Origin: Armatimonadota bacterium
GTDB lineage: Bacteria; Sysuimicrobiota; Sysuimicrobiia; Sysuimicrobiales; Kaftiobacteriaceae
Assembly: GCA_031081675.1 (NCBI GenBank)
Contig: JAVHLZ010000002.1
Coordinates: 73,439-137,438, forward strand
Direction: 5' to 3'
Length of the DNA: 64,000 nt
The first letter of the stretch is position 1. The number at the start of each line of letters is the position of its first letter. The translations under genes were made by a program, and so were the position numbers. Below, piece by piece: positions 52,849 through 62,823 of this stretch. The notes beneath the pieces are model-generated. The model had not been told where the DNA came from and did not search any database. It saw only the letters and a list, made by a program, of their open reading frames with translations.

Positions 52849-52877
52849 TTGACAGCCTGACAATCCCTGTCTAGGTT
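52849..52877 (+). promoter_or_regulatory. candidate promoter and operator for the GntR gene
   Basis: TTGACA (52849-52854), 17 bases, TAGGTT (52872-52877) before the ATG at 52906. GACAG and CTGTC form an inverted repeat across the -35 and spacer, a plausible GntR operator. Confidence 0.45.
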
Positions 52878-52905
52878 TTTAGTCAAACTCAGCCGATACC
52901 CTGCT

Positions 52906-53613
52906 ATGCCCTTTCAGCGGATTGAGACGAAGAGGAAAAGCGCCTACGTGGCCGAGCAGATCCTCGAGGCGATCCGGACCGGCGTCTACCGGCTTGGTGA
53001 CCGTCTTCCCCCTGAGCGGGTTCTGGCCGACCAGATGGGCGTGAGCAGGCCGTCGGTACGGGAAGCCCTCAGCGCGCTCCAGCTGGTGGGCGTCGTGGAC
53101 AGCCGCGCCGGGGACGGCACGTACGTGACCGGCCTCCCGGAGGGAGCCGGGTACAAAGCCCTGTCGTGGCTGGAGGAGAGCGACAGCCCCGTGGAGGCCC
53201 TGGAAGCCCGCCGGGTCCTGGAGCGGGCCGTCGCCGCGTGGGCGGCCGGGCGCGCGACGGACCGGGCTCTGCAGGAGGTCCGGCGCGCCCTGGACGGCAT
53301 GCGGGAGGCCGCCGTCCGGGCGAGCTTTGAGGAGTTCAACGCAGCCAACGCCGTCTTTCACCTCGCCATCGCCCGGGCCACCGGCAACTCACTCCTGGAG
53401 CGGGCCGTCCGGCCGCTGGTGGAGATCATGGGACAGCAGCTGGCGGTGGCGCTCCGGGCCCGGGATTACACTCCGGACAGCACCTTCTTTGCCACCGCCT
53501 GCCGTGCCCACGAGGAGATCTACGCGGCCCTGGCGGATCGGGATGCACCTCGGGCCGCAGCGGCCATGGACGCCCACTTCGACATGATCGAGGACGCGCT
53601 CAAGCGCGAGTAG
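52906..53613 (+). CDS. GntR/FadR-type transcriptional regulator
   Basis: A 235-residue regulator with an N-terminal winged helix ([40 protein letters not shown]) and an FCD ligand domain ([18 protein letters not shown]). It sits between the divergent TAXI-TRAP operon and the peptide ABC genes, so it may control either. No clear ribosome binding site precedes the ATG. Confidence 0.88.
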   Translation: MPFQRIETKRKSAYVAEQILEAIRTGVYRLGDRLPPERVLADQMGVSRPSVREALSALQLVGVVDSRAGDGTYVTGLPEGAGYKALSWLEESDSPVEALEARRVLERAVAAWAAGRATDRALQEVRRALDGMREAAVRASFEEFNAANAVFHLAIARATGNSLLERAVRPLVEIMGQQLAVALRARDYTPDSTFFATACRAHEEIYAALADRDAPRAAAAMDAHFDMIEDALKRE

Positions 53614-53654
53614 TCTGTGGGGTGAACGTCCGTTCAGAGGGGGAGGGATCCGTT

Positions 53655-55346
53655 GTGGACGAGCGCCGTATCCCGCAGTGGGAGGCGGACCTTCGGTGGG
53701 CGCTGGACTACGATCCCGCCGATCCCCGGCTGGGGCTGGACTGGTCTGACCTGAGCAGCGGCCGGATCACCCGCCGCGTGTTCCTGCGGCTGGCGGTCGC
53801 CGCCGGAGCGCTGCACTACCTGTCCCCGCTCCTGCGGCCGCTTCCGGCGTTCGCCCAGGGGCGACCCGGGGGCGAACTCAAGGCTGCCTGGAACGTCCGG
53901 GAGTTCACCAACCTGGACCCGGCCTTCATCAACCAGGTGGTGCAGTTCCAGGTGACCAGCAACGTGCTGGGCGGGCTCACCCACATCGACGAGGGGCTGG
54001 TGCCCCGGCCCGACCTGGCGGAAAGCTGGGAGGTGAGCTCCGACGGGCTGGTGTGGACCTTCCGCCTGCGCCGGGGAGTGAAGTGGCACAACGGGGACGA
54101 CTTCACGGCCGACGACGTCATCTACACCTTCAACCGGACCCGGGATCCGGCCGTGGGGTCCCTGCACCGCAGCATCCTGGACCCCTTTGAGAAGGCGGAG
54201 AAACTGGATGCGCACACGGTGCGCTTCACCCTCAGGCAACCCCGGGCCTCCATGCTGGTCAAGATCACCGAGCGCAGCAGCGGCCGCGCCCTGACCATCG
54301 TCAACCGCCGGGCCATCGAGCAGATGGGGCGCGAATACACCCGCCGGCCGGTGGGCACCGGGCCGTTCCGCATCGTGGAACACCGTCTGGGCGAGCGGAT
54401 CGTTCTCGAGAAGTTCCCCGACTACTACCTGAAGGATCGGCCGCGGGTCGACCGGGTGACCATCTTCAACATCGAGGAGCCGGCCACGCTGGTGGCGGCG
54501 CTGGAGTCGGGCCAGGTGGAGTTCATCAACGTGGTCCCCGAGGCCCTGCTGCCGCGGGTGCGGGCCAACCGCGACGTGGTCATCTCCCAGGCCGACGACC
54601 CGGGGTTTCAGGCCGTCTTCTTCAACCTGCGCGCCGACAAGCAGCAGAAAATCGGCAAGGCCTCCCTGCCCACCGACGACGTGCGGGTGCGGCTGGCCCT
54701 GGCCAAGGGGATGGACCGGGACGACCTCATCCGCCGGGCGCTGTTCGGTCTGGGGGTTCCCGCCTTCGGCCCCATCCCCAGGGCCCAGAAGACATACTTC
54801 CGCGATCTGGCCGCCACCAGCCCCCAGCGCTTTGACCCGGACCAGGCGCGGCGGCTGCTGGCCGAGGCCGGCTACCGGAGCGGGTTCAGCATCAAGATGC
54901 TGGTCAGCCCCGGGGTGCGGCGGCGGGGGGAGGTCATCGCCGACATCTACAAGCGCACTCTGGGCATCACCATCGAGCTGGAGGTGGTGGACTTCCCGGT
55001 CCAGGTCCAGCGCTTCGACCAGGGCCAGTTCGAACTGTGCCAGATCGGGTCGGGCGGGGACCCTGACCCTGACGACTCCATCGACGACTGGTTCTGGAGC
55101 GGGGCCAAGTTCAACACCTTCGGCTACGCCAATCGGGACGTGGACGCCCTGAACGCGGCCCAGCGGGAAACGGTGGACACCGCCAGGCGCGTCCGCTGGG
55201 TGCAGGCCGCCGTGGACCTCATTGCCAAGGACGCGCCCTGCGTCTTTCTCTTCCACGGGGTGGACGTGGCCGCGTACCGGCGCAACGTGCGGGGCTTTGT
55301 GCACATTCCCGGCCTGCGGGACCTGGACACGCTGACCGTGCGGTAG
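53655..55346 (+). CDS. peptide-type ABC transporter substrate-binding protein, Tat exported
   Basis: A 563-residue family 5 binding protein. A twin-arginine signal ([19 protein letters not shown]40-R41) lies unusually far in, after 38 soluble residues. The mature protein has [20 protein letters not shown] and [14 protein letters not shown], typical of DppA/OppA-like receptors. The GTG at 53655 has GGGGGAGGG upstream. Two permease genes follow. Confidence 0.9.
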   Translation: MDERRIPQWEADLRWALDYDPADPRLGLDWSDLSSGRITRRVFLRLAVAAGALHYLSPLLRPLPAFAQGRPGGELKAAWNVREFTNLDPAFINQVVQFQVTSNVLGGLTHIDEGLVPRPDLAESWEVSSDGLVWTFRLRRGVKWHNGDDFTADDVIYTFNRTRDPAVGSLHRSILDPFEKAEKLDAHTVRFTLRQPRASMLVKITERSSGRALTIVNRRAIEQMGREYTRRPVGTGPFRIVEHRLGERIVLEKFPDYYLKDRPRVDRVTIFNIEEPATLVAALESGQVEFINVVPEALLPRVRANRDVVISQADDPGFQAVFFNLRADKQQKIGKASLPTDDVRVRLALAKGMDRDDLIRRALFGLGVPAFGPIPRAQKTYFRDLAATSPQRFDPDQARRLLAEAGYRSGFSIKMLVSPGVRRRGEVIADIYKRTLGITIELEVVDFPVQVQRFDQGQFELCQIGSGGDPDPDDSIDDWFWSGAKFNTFGYANRDVDALNAAQRETVDTARRVRWVQAAVDLIAKDAPCVFLFHGVDVAAYRRNVRGFVHIPGLRDLDTLTVR

Positions 55347-55352
55347 CCGGAC

Positions 55353-56300
55353 GTGAAGGCGTACATCGCGCGCCGGGTCGCCTACTCGCTGCTGGTCATG
55401 TGGGCAGTGGCGACCCTGGTGTTCTTCATGATGCGGGCGATCCCCGGCGACCCGGTGCGCGCGCTGGCCGGGTTTGAGGCCGACCCGGCCACGGTGGAGC
55501 AGATCCGCCGCAACCTGGGGCTGGACCAGCCGTTTCCCGTCCAGTACGTCCGGTGGATGGGGCGCCTGCTGCGGGGGGACCTGGGGGCGTCCATCTGGAA
55601 CCAGCAGCGGGTGTCGGTGCTGATCCGGGAAGCCCTGCCGCGCACCCTCTCGCTGGCCCTGCTGTCCTTCGGGGTGGCCGTCGGTCTCGCCCTGCCGGCG
55701 GGGGTTGTGTCCGCCGTCCGGAGGTACTCGCCGGCCGACCACGCCCTGACGGTCCTGGCGTTTCTGGGACTGTCCATGCCGGACTTCTGGCTGGGCATTG
55801 TTCTGATCATCATCTTTGCCGTCAAGTTGCAGCTGCTGCCGGCTTTCGGGTACGAGCCGCTGTCGGCGGGGGTGGGGGTGTGGCTGTCACACCTGATCCT
55901 GCCCGCGGTGACCACAGGGACGACCTTTGCGGCGATCCTGGCCCGCATGACCCGGTCCGCGCTCCTGGAGGTGCTGCGGGAGGACTACATCCGCACCGCC
56001 CGGGCCAAGGGCCTGGCGGCCCGGGTGGTCGTCCTGCGCCATGCCCTGCGGAATGCCCTGATCCCCGTGCTCACGGTGATGGGGATCGCCTTCGCCCTGC
56101 TGCTGGCGGGAGCGGTGATTGCCGAGAACGTCTTCGCCATCAAGGGCGTGGGGCGGTTGCTCATTGAGGCCATCCTCAACCGCGACTTTCCCATTGTCCA
56201 GGGCATGATCCTGGTCATCGCCGGGATCTTCGTGTTCACGAACCTGCTGGTGGACGTCCTGTATGCTCTGGTGAACCCCAAGATCCGCTACGTGGAGTGA
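55353..56300 (+). CDS. ABC transporter permease, DppB-like
   Basis: A 315-residue permease with six helices; the EAA region is EDYIRTARAKGLAARVVVLR. GTG start six bases after the receptor gene. Dipeptide/oligopeptide or nickel family; ligand unassigned. Confidence 0.92.
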   Translation: MKAYIARRVAYSLLVMWAVATLVFFMMRAIPGDPVRALAGFEADPATVEQIRRNLGLDQPFPVQYVRWMGRLLRGDLGASIWNQQRVSVLIREALPRTLSLALLSFGVAVGLALPAGVVSAVRRYSPADHALTVLAFLGLSMPDFWLGIVLIIIFAVKLQLLPAFGYEPLSAGVGVWLSHLILPAVTTGTTFAAILARMTRSALLEVLREDYIRTARAKGLAARVVVLRHALRNALIPVLTVMGIAFALLLAGAVIAENVFAIKGVGRLLIEAILNRDFPIVQGMILVIAGIFVFTNLLVDVLYALVNPKIRYVE

Positions 56301-56306
56301 ACCAGC

Positions 56307-57191
56307 GTGGGCGTGGCCGAGCTGGTGTATCCGGCCGTCGTCCCCCGGCGCCGCGGGGTCCGGGCCATCGCCCGACGCCTGGCGCGGGACCGACGGGCGG
56401 CGGTGGGGGTCGTCCTCCTGGCCGTGGCCGCCGCGACCGCGCTGGCCGCGCCGTGGGTGGCTCCCTACGATCCCGCCCTCCAGACCGCCGACATCCTGGT
56501 CGGCCCCGGGCGGACCCACCTGCTGGGGACCGATGACCTGGGCCGCGACCTGCTGTCCCGGATCATCTTCGGGGGGCGGGTGTCCCTGATGGTGGGGCTG
56601 GTGACGGTGGCGCTGGCGGCCGCCGGGGGGTCGCTGCTGGGGCTGGTGGCCGGCTACTACGGCCGCTGGGTGGATACCCTGGTGATGCGCTATATCGACC
56701 TGCAGTGGGCCTTTCCCAACTTCATCATCGCCGTGGGCCTGGTGGCCATCTTCGGCACGGGCCTGGCCAACGTCATTGTGGCCATCACCCTGGCCTTCGT
56801 GGACGACTTCGCCCGGATCGCCCGGGCCATGGTGCTGGCCATCCGCAACGAGGAGTACGTGGCGGCGGCGCGGGCGCTGGGAGCCTCAGACCGGCGCGTC
56901 ATCTTCCGCCACATCCTGCCCAACGCCGGCGCGCCGATCATCGTCCAGGGGACGGTCAGCATCTCCTACGCCATCCTGGGAGAGGCCGGGCTGTCCTTCC
57001 TGGGGCTGGGCGTCAAGCCGACCACGCCCACCTGGGGCCTGATCCTCAACGACGCGCGGCCGTTCTTCCTCAGCGCCTGGTGGCTGGGGGTGTTTCCGGG
57101 GCTGGCGATCATGCTGGTGGTCCTGAGCATCAACTTCGTGGGGGACGCCCTGCGGGATCTGCTGGACGTGCGGGAGTACGTGGGCCGGTGA
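56307..57191 (+). CDS. ABC transporter permease, DppC-like
   Basis: A 294-residue permease. Visible are HLLGTDDLGRDLLSRIIFGG and NEEYVAAARALGASDRRVIF (EAA region). No DppD/DppF ATPase genes follow, as the next gene is convergent, so the ATPases lie elsewhere or are shared. Confidence 0.92.
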   Translation: MGVAELVYPAVVPRRRGVRAIARRLARDRRAAVGVVLLAVAAATALAAPWVAPYDPALQTADILVGPGRTHLLGTDDLGRDLLSRIIFGGRVSLMVGLVTVALAAAGGSLLGLVAGYYGRWVDTLVMRYIDLQWAFPNFIIAVGLVAIFGTGLANVIVAITLAFVDDFARIARAMVLAIRNEEYVAAARALGASDRRVIFRHILPNAGAPIIVQGTVSISYAILGEAGLSFLGLGVKPTTPTWGLILNDARPFFLSAWWLGVFPGLAIMLVVLSINFVGDALRDLLDVREYVGR

Positions 57192-57195
57192 CGGC

Positions 57196-57216
57196 GTGCC
57201 GCCCGCGGGCGGGCAC
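57196..57216. terminator. candidate hairpin between convergent operons
   Basis: GTGCC and GGCAC close a GC-rich palindrome around CCCGCGGG. No T-run is seen, so it may work as a Rho-independent-like barrier only weakly. Confidence 0.35.
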
Positions 57217-57236
57217 CGGCTGAGGTGCCGGGTCGG

Positions 57237-59192
57237 TCAGGTCCCGGACCGCTGCCGGGCGTGGGCCAGCCGGCCGCCGGCCAGCAGGTAGGCCCGCTCC
57301 CGGGGCGTGAGGGTCACGGTGACGGTGACGGTGCCGCCCCGGGTGAGATTGCGCACCGTGAAGGTGCTGGCGCCGGCCGCGATACCCTCCCGTACCCCGG
57401 GGATCTCCAGTTCGTCGTCCCGCTGCACCCGCTCGTAGTCGGCGGGGTCGGCAAAGGTGAAGGGTACCACACCCCAGTTGACCAGGTTGGCGTGGTGGAT
57501 GCGGGCGAAGGACTTGGCCAGCACGGCCCGGACCCCCAGGAACATCGGGGCCAGGGCCGCGTGTTCCCGGGACGAGCCCTGCCCGTAATTCTCCCCGCCC
57601 ACGATGAACCCCCCGCCCCGGCTGCGGGCGCGGGCGCTGAAGTCGGGGTCCAGGCGGTGGAAGACGTACTCGGCCAGCCGGGGGATGTTGGAGCGGAAGG
57701 CCACGATCTCGGCTCCGGCGGGCATGATGTGGTCGGTGCTGATGTCGTCGCCCACCTTGATCAGCACCGACCCCCTCAGACCCTCCTCCAGAGGAGGCTT
57801 GACCGGCGCGGGGCGGATGTTCTCGCCCCGGTGCACCTCGATGGCCGCGGCCTCCTCCTCGGATGCCGGCGGGATCAGGTTGGGGTTGTCCTGGGGGATG
57901 GCCTCCGGCAGCAGCGGCTCCGGGGCGGAGATGCCCAGCTCCTTTTCCAGGTCTTGGGGGTCGGTGAGGACGCCCCGCAGGGCGGTGGCGGCGGCGGTCT
58001 CGGGGCTGGCCAGGTACACCTGGTCGTCGGCCAGGCCGCTGCGGCCCTTGAAGTTGCGGTTGATGGCCCGCAGGCTGCGCGTGCCGGGGGCCGGCACATG
58101 GCCGAAGCCGATGCACGCCCCGCACGTGGGCTCGGCCACGTTGACGCCCGCGGCCAGCAGGTCGGCCACGTACCCTTCCCGGGCCAGCAGCTCCAGGTCG
58201 GCGCGGCTGCTGGGGTGGACGAAGACGTACACCTCGGGATGGACGCGGCGGCCGCGCAGGATGCGCGCCACTGCCTGGATGTCGGTGTACGAGCCGTTGG
58301 TGCACGAGCCGACCATCACCTGATGGATCCGGATCCCGGCCACCTCCCGGACCGGCACCACGTTGTCGGGCTGGCTGGGCAGGGCCACCAGCGGCTCGAC
58401 GGCACTCAGGTCCAGCTCCAGGGTGTCGTCGTAGTCGGCGTCCGGGTCGGGCAGCATCTCCCGCCAGTCGCGCAGGCGCCCCAGGCGGCGGAAGTAGTCC
58501 CGGGTGACGTCGTCGGAGGGGAAGACGGAGGTGGTCGCCCCCAGCTCGTAGCTCATGTTGGCGATGGTGACCCGCTGCTGGGCGTTGAGGGTCCGCAGGC
58601 CCGGGCCGGTGAACTCGAAGATCCGCCCCCGCCCTCCCCGCACCGTCAGGCGGCGCAACAGCTCCAGGATCACGTCCTTGGCAGTCGCCCAGGGCCGCAG
58701 CTGGCCCACCAGGCGCACCTGGACCACGTGCGGCATGGTGAAGAAGTACGGCCCCCCGGCCATGGCCACCGCCACGTCCATGCCGCCCGCGCCGATGGCC
58801 AGCATCCCCACGCCCCCGCAGTGGGGCGTGTGGCTGTCGGCGCCCAGAACCGTCTCGCCGGGCACGGCGAAATGCTCCAGGTGGATCTGGTGGCCGATGC
58901 CGGTGGCCGGCTTGCCGAACCACACGCCGTACTTGCGGGACGCCGTCTGCAGGTACAGGTGGTCTTCCATGTTCTCGGGCCGGATGTGCAGCACGTTGTG
59001 GTCCGCGTAGCAGGCGGCCAGCCGGCAGCGCACCCGCGGGAGGCCCAGGGCCTCAAAGTGCAGGAAGGCCTGGGTGGCCGTGAGGTCCTGGCAGAGGACC
59101 TGGTCGATGCGGATGCCGATCTCTTCGCCGGGAACCAGGCGGCCCTCCGTCAGGTGGGCCTGGAGAATTTTGCGGGTGAGGTTGGCGCCCAT
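57237..59192 (-). CDS. aconitate hydratase, Aquifex type
   Basis: A 651-residue [4Fe-4S] enzyme interconverting citrate and isocitrate in the TCA cycle. Cluster cysteines are in VMVGSCTNGSYTDI and VAEPTCGACIGFG. The substrate-binding GENYGQGSSREHAALAP is in the C-terminal swivel domain. The length is shorter than AcnA (about 890) and matches the Aquifex/archaeal-type group. The ATG at 59192 (MGANLTRKIL) is the natural start. It lies 90 bases after the UroD-like gene on the same strand. Confidence 0.9.
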   Translation of the reverse strand: MGANLTRKILQAHLTEGRLVPGEEIGIRIDQVLCQDLTATQAFLHFEALGLPRVRCRLAACYADHNVLHIRPENMEDHLYLQTASRKYGVWFGKPATGIGHQIHLEHFAVPGETVLGADSHTPHCGGVGMLAIGAGGMDVAVAMAGGPYFFTMPHVVQVRLVGQLRPWATAKDVILELLRRLTVRGGRGRIFEFTGPGLRTLNAQQRVTIANMSYELGATTSVFPSDDVTRDYFRRLGRLRDWREMLPDPDADYDDTLELDLSAVEPLVALPSQPDNVVPVREVAGIRIHQVMVGSCTNGSYTDIQAVARILRGRRVHPEVYVFVHPSSRADLELLAREGYVADLLAAGVNVAEPTCGACIGFGHVPAPGTRSLRAINRNFKGRSGLADDQVYLASPETAAATALRGVLTDPQDLEKELGISAPEPLLPEAIPQDNPNLIPPASEEEAAAIEVHRGENIRPAPVKPPLEEGLRGSVLIKVGDDISTDHIMPAGAEIVAFRSNIPRLAEYVFHRLDPDFSARARSRGGGFIVGGENYGQGSSREHAALAPMFLGVRAVLAKSFARIHHANLVNWGVVPFTFADPADYERVQRDDELEIPGVREGIAAGASTFTVRNLTRGGTVTVTVTLTPRERAYLLAGGRLAHARQRSGT

Positions 59193-59282
59193 GGCCGGGG
59201 TTCGCCTTCCACTATAGCGCAAAAGCGGGCGATGAGCGCGAAGGCGGCGGACGCGCCGGGCGCGCCGCCGGCGGGCCGGCCC

Positions 59283-60263
59283 CTACGGGGGGCGCTCCAC
59301 AGCCCGCCGGACGGCCAGGAGCCTTTCGGGCGGCAGGTCGACGGGGACCACGCACCCGGCGGTGACCAGCAGCCCGCGGCCGCCGGCCTGGGCGATGGCG
59401 TCGGCGACCTGGGCGGCGATCTCCTCGGTGGTGCCGGTGGACAGCGTGCCCCACTCGTCCACGCCGCCCGCCAGGCAGCCCGAGTAGCGCCGCCGGGCCT
59501 CGGCCAGGGTGGGCGGGGTGCGGCGGTCGTGCCAGTTGATGATGTCCACCGGGTAGTCGGCCAGCTGGTCGAACATCACCGCGGTCCCGTGCAGGTGCAG
59601 CATCCGCACCTCGGCTCCCGCCGCCGCCTCCAGAACCCGCAGGTCGTAGGGGCGCCCGAACTCCTCGTACTCCTCCACCGTCAGGTAGTCGGTGGTGGCG
59701 CACTGGGTGGCGAAGAAGATCCCGTCGGCTCCGGCGGCCAGCGCCTCGGACGCAAACCGCGCCGTGACCTCGGAGATGACCTCCAGCCCCGCCACGAGGT
59801 CGTCGGGGGACTCCCGCAGGTAGCGCACCAGGGCCTGGTCCCCGCACAGGGTGCGGGCCACCGTCAGGGGGCTGAAGACGGTGGCCAGGATCAGGTCGTC
59901 GGCCAGGTCGCCGCGGATGAGGCCGAGGGCGTGCAGCTCGCGGCCGTAGGCCCCGGCGGTGACATCCAGAACCCGCAGCCGCCTCCAGTCGGCCGCCCTC
60001 TTGACGGGGCGGTCGGTGTAGTGGCGCACTCCCTCCCGGTTGGGCCGGTACCCCGCCCGCAGCCCCCAGTCGTCGCCGTAGTAGCCGCTGGCCGGGGTGA
60101 CCTTCAGCAGGTCCCATCCGAACTGCCGCTGGAAGGCGATGTGGGCCCGGGCGAGCGTCTCCGCTTTCTGGTCGTCGGTGGGGAAGTGCCGCCACAGGGC
60201 CACCGGCACCCGGTCCACCGGCGCGCCCCTGATGGCGGCGAGGACCCGCTCCCGGCCGGTCAT
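59283..60263 (-). CDS. uroporphyrinogen decarboxylase-like methyltransferase family protein
   Basis: A 326-residue UroD-fold (TIM barrel) protein. It begins MTGRERVLAAIRGAPVDRVP, normal for the superfamily, but lacks the haem-pathway UroD residues and has LHLHGTAVMFDQLADYPVDI, closer to MtaA/CmuA-type methyltransferases or orphan members. Probably not a haem enzyme. The ATG overlaps the DUF1028 stop (ATGA). Confidence 0.78.
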   Translation of the reverse strand: MTGRERVLAAIRGAPVDRVPVALWRHFPTDDQKAETLARAHIAFQRQFGWDLLKVTPASGYYGDDWGLRAGYRPNREGVRHYTDRPVKRAADWRRLRVLDVTAGAYGRELHALGLIRGDLADDLILATVFSPLTVARTLCGDQALVRYLRESPDDLVAGLEVISEVTARFASEALAAGADGIFFATQCATTDYLTVEEYEEFGRPYDLRVLEAAAGAEVRMLHLHGTAVMFDQLADYPVDIINWHDRRTPPTLAEARRRYSGCLAGGVDEWGTLSTGTTEEIAAQVADAIAQAGGRGLLVTAGCVVPVDLPPERLLAVRRAVERPP

Positions 60264-61159
60264 CGCTGCGGGTCCGCGGGCGCCCCGAAACGCCGCCGCA
60301 TGAACTGCAGGATCTCCCCGTCCACCAGGTCGTCCTCGCGCCAGCGCTCCTCGAAGTTCTCGATGGCGCAGAAGCGGCGGAACGCCTCCCGGGTGGCGTC
60401 GTCGTAGACGCCGGTGATCTCCCCGCGGTAGTAGCCCAGGCGGCGGAGGATCTGCTGCACCTCCCGGGCGACGGCGCCGGTGAGGGGGGTGAGGCGGGCG
60501 GGGTCGGTGGTCCCGAAGTACAGCCGGTGCAGCTCCAGCAGCGTGCGCAGCTCCACCAGAGGCGTGGGATGATCGTCCACCCGCAGGTCGATGTAGCGGT
60601 CCAGGTAGCCTCCGTAACTGCCCTTCTCCTTGGCCACGTACAGCGCCGCCGACTGCTGGCCCCGGCTGTCACCTCCCGCGGCCTGCCCGGCCTCCAGGGC
60701 GGCGAGCAGCCGCTCGGGCAGCGGGCCCGTGGATCCCTCAAACGCCTCCGCCATGCGGTCCACCACGGCGGCCCCGGCCAGGATGTTGCCCTGGCACGTA
60801 TAGCCCCGCCCGGTGCGGTGGCCGGCCCAGGCCAGACACTCGCGCCCTGTCCAGGCGGCGGCGTTGCCGCGGCAGTCCACCACGCCCACCTGGCGGTGGT
60901 CCCGCTGCGGGTCGGGTTCGGTGAGCAGCCGCACCACGTCCTCGGCGCTGTGGCCGCGCGCCAGCAGGTCCAGCCCCTGGGGGCCGTAGCCGAGGTTGGC
61001 CCACGCCTGGGTGGCCACGGCCCCGGCGCCGGCCCGCGCCCAGGGGACCACGGCGCCGACGGCCAGGAACTTGCTGGCCACGGCAACCCCCACCTCGCCC
61101 GTGGACGGGTCCAGGGCCACGATGGAGAAGGTGGACGGGACGATGGCAGAACACCTCAT
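60260..61159 (-). CDS. DUF1028 Ntn-hydrolase-like protein with peptidoglycan-binding-like domain
   Basis: A 299-residue protein. DUF1028 covers residues about 1-215 and starts STFSIVALDPSTGEVGVAVA, then VPWARAGAGAVATQAWANLG; the Thr-Phe-Ser start is consistent with an N-terminal-nucleophile hydrolase fold. A small C-terminal domain (REVQQILRRLGYYRGEITGV) resembles a peptidoglycan-binding repeat and is common on this family. No signal peptide is seen. Lies in the GNAT / M24 / DUF1028 / UroD-like operon. Confidence 0.8.
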   Translation of the reverse strand: MRCSAIVPSTFSIVALDPSTGEVGVAVASKFLAVGAVVPWARAGAGAVATQAWANLGYGPQGLDLLARGHSAEDVVRLLTEPDPQRDHRQVGVVDCRGNAAAWTGRECLAWAGHRTGRGYTCQGNILAGAAVVDRMAEAFEGSTGPLPERLLAALEAGQAAGGDSRGQQSAALYVAKEKGSYGGYLDRYIDLRVDDHPTPLVELRTLLELHRLYFGTTDPARLTPLTGAVAREVQQILRRLGYYRGEITGVYDDATREAFRRFCAIENFEERWREDDLVDGEILQFMRRRFGAPADPQR

Positions 61160-61175
61160 CGGATCCCCCCTGATC

Positions 61176-62312
61176 TCACGGCCGGCTCAGCTCGTCGAGG
61201 GATTTGGGGAAGCGGGTCAGGATCTCACAGCCCTCCTCGGTGACCACCACCGTGTCCGAGTGGCGGAACCCCCCCACGCCCTCCACGTAGATGCCGGGCT
61301 CCACCGACATCACCATGCCGGGGGCCAGCACGGTGTGGTCGCCGGGCGCGAAGAAGGGCAGCTCGTGAATGTCGATGCCCAGGCCGTGGCCGGTGCGGTG
61401 GATGAACGCGTGCCCGTACCCGGCCTCGTCGATCACCCGGCGGGCGGCCCGGTCCACCGCGCTGCAGGGCACGCCGGGCCGGATCGCCTCCAGGGCCGCC
61501 TGCTGGGCGCGCACCATCAGCTCGTATAGCTGCCGCTGGGCGGCGGTGGGCGGCCCCACGATCATGGTGCGCTCGTCTTCGGCGTGATAGCCCTCGGTGG
61601 CGCACCCGGTCCCGTGGATGACCACGTCGCCTCGCCGCAGGCGGCGGCCCGAGGGCAGCGAGTGGGGCAGGACGGTCTTGTCGCCCGAGACCGGCCGCGA
61701 GCCGGCGGTGACGTGGTGCTCGGGGTAGCGGCGGGCCGCCTCCACCAGCATGGCGGCATCGCCCCGGGCCATGATCTCGATCTCGCTGACCCCGGGCCGG
61801 CTGCTCTCCACCTCCACCCGCATGCCCAGCTCCGCCAGCTCCGCGCTGATCCGGATCAGCCGGATCTCGTCCCGGTCCTTGACCATCCGGCGGCGCTCCA
61901 CCACCCCGCGCGCCGGCTGCAGCGGGTGTCCCCACCTCTCCGCCAGGTAGGCGTGGCCCTCGGCGGTGAGGCCGCCGGGCTCGAACCCCACCCGCCGTCC
62001 GTGCAGTTCCAGCTCGCGCAGGGCGTCCATCGCGCAGTCCAGGGCCAGATGCAGCGGCGACCGCCCCTCCAGGCCTCCCAGGTCGGCGTCCGAATAGGCA
62101 CGGACGTCGGCGATGCGCGAGCGCTGGCGGGCGTGGGCCAGCTCCAGTTCGGGGACGATGAGCACCGGGTGGTCGGTCACCACCACCAGGACCGGCCGCG
62201 AGTAGATGACGGCCCGGAACCCGGAGACGTAGTAGGTGTTGGCGGGGGTGCTGACCAGCAGGGCGTCCAGCCCGGCGTCGCGCACGTCGCGGAGGACTGC
62301 GTCCAGGCGCAC
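61176..62312 (-). CDS. M24-family (Xaa-Pro peptidase-like) protein
   Basis: A 378-residue creatinase/prolidase-fold protein: an N-terminal creatinase-type domain and a pita-bread domain. FIHRTGHGLGIDIHELPFF and MVMSVEPGIYVEGVGG keep the central His and Glu. Two usual metal ligands look changed: the first Asp is His in VVIHGTG and the last Glu is Ser in GFRHSDTVVV. Other family members (creatinase) work without metal, so peptidase function is uncertain. Third class of hydrolase in an operon with DUF1028. Confidence 0.82.
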   Translation of the reverse strand: MRLDAVLRDVRDAGLDALLVSTPANTYYVSGFRAVIYSRPVLVVVTDHPVLIVPELELAHARQRSRIADVRAYSDADLGGLEGRSPLHLALDCAMDALRELELHGRRVGFEPGGLTAEGHAYLAERWGHPLQPARGVVERRRMVKDRDEIRLIRISAELAELGMRVEVESSRPGVSEIEIMARGDAAMLVEAARRYPEHHVTAGSRPVSGDKTVLPHSLPSGRRLRRGDVVIHGTGCATEGYHAEDERTMIVGPPTAAQRQLYELMVRAQQAALEAIRPGVPCSAVDRAARRVIDEAGYGHAFIHRTGHGLGIDIHELPFFAPGDHTVLAPGMVMSVEPGIYVEGVGGFRHSDTVVVTEEGCEILTRFPKSLDELSRP

Positions 62313-62319
62313 GGCCGTC

Positions 62320-62823
62320 TCACCCCCTGCGGGGCGGTTCCCGCCTCTGGAGCAGGTCCAGCTTCATCTGGTGCATGTACACCCGGAACCCCAGGCGCTC
62401 CCAGAACGGGATGGCCTCGTTGGCGGCCGCGACGGTGAGCTCCACCAGGGTGACCCCGCGCCGGCGCAGCCAGGCCAGGATCTCCTCCACCAGGCGCCGG
62501 CCGATGCCGCGGCGGCGGTACTCGGGCCGCACGTACACGTCGTGGATGTAGCCGCGCTGCCGCTGGGCGAAGAAGGCCGGCATGGTGGTGATGCGCCCCA
62601 CCGCGTAGCCGATGATCTCCTCGCCGTCCCGGGCCACCACCGCCAGAGCGTCGTCCCGGGCCAGCAGGGCCCGCAGGTACGCCCCGTACTCCCGCTCCCA
62701 GTCAGGCGCCGGCCGGAACGCCGGGTCCAGAGCCGAGTGGAACTCGGCCAGCTGGCCCCAGATGGGCAGGATCCCTCCGATATCCCGCGATGTGGCGCGG
62801 CGGATCTCGACGGTCGCAGCCAC
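62320..62823 (-). CDS. GNAT-family N-acetyltransferase
   Basis: A 167-residue acetyltransferase with the acetyl-CoA loop YVRPEYRRRGIGRRLVEEIL and a typical ending AAANEAIPFWERLGFRVYMH. Substrate unknown. GTG 62823 has GGAAGGAAGG upstream. First gene of the operon, seven bases before the M24 gene. Confidence 0.88.
   Translation of the reverse strand: MAATVEIRRATSRDIGGILPIWGQLAEFHSALDPAFRPAPDWEREYGAYLRALLARDDALAVVARDGEEIIGYAVGRITTMPAFFAQRQRGYIHDVYVRPEYRRRGIGRRLVEEILAWLRRRGVTLVELTVAAANEAIPFWERLGFRVYMHQMKLDLLQRREPPRRG

Noticed and set aside
57225..60407. Open frame of 1060 codons on the plus strand
   Set aside because: It runs antisense to aconitase and the UroD-like gene, has no domain, and has the Gly/His/Gln-rich composition of a shadow frame in GC-rich DNA.
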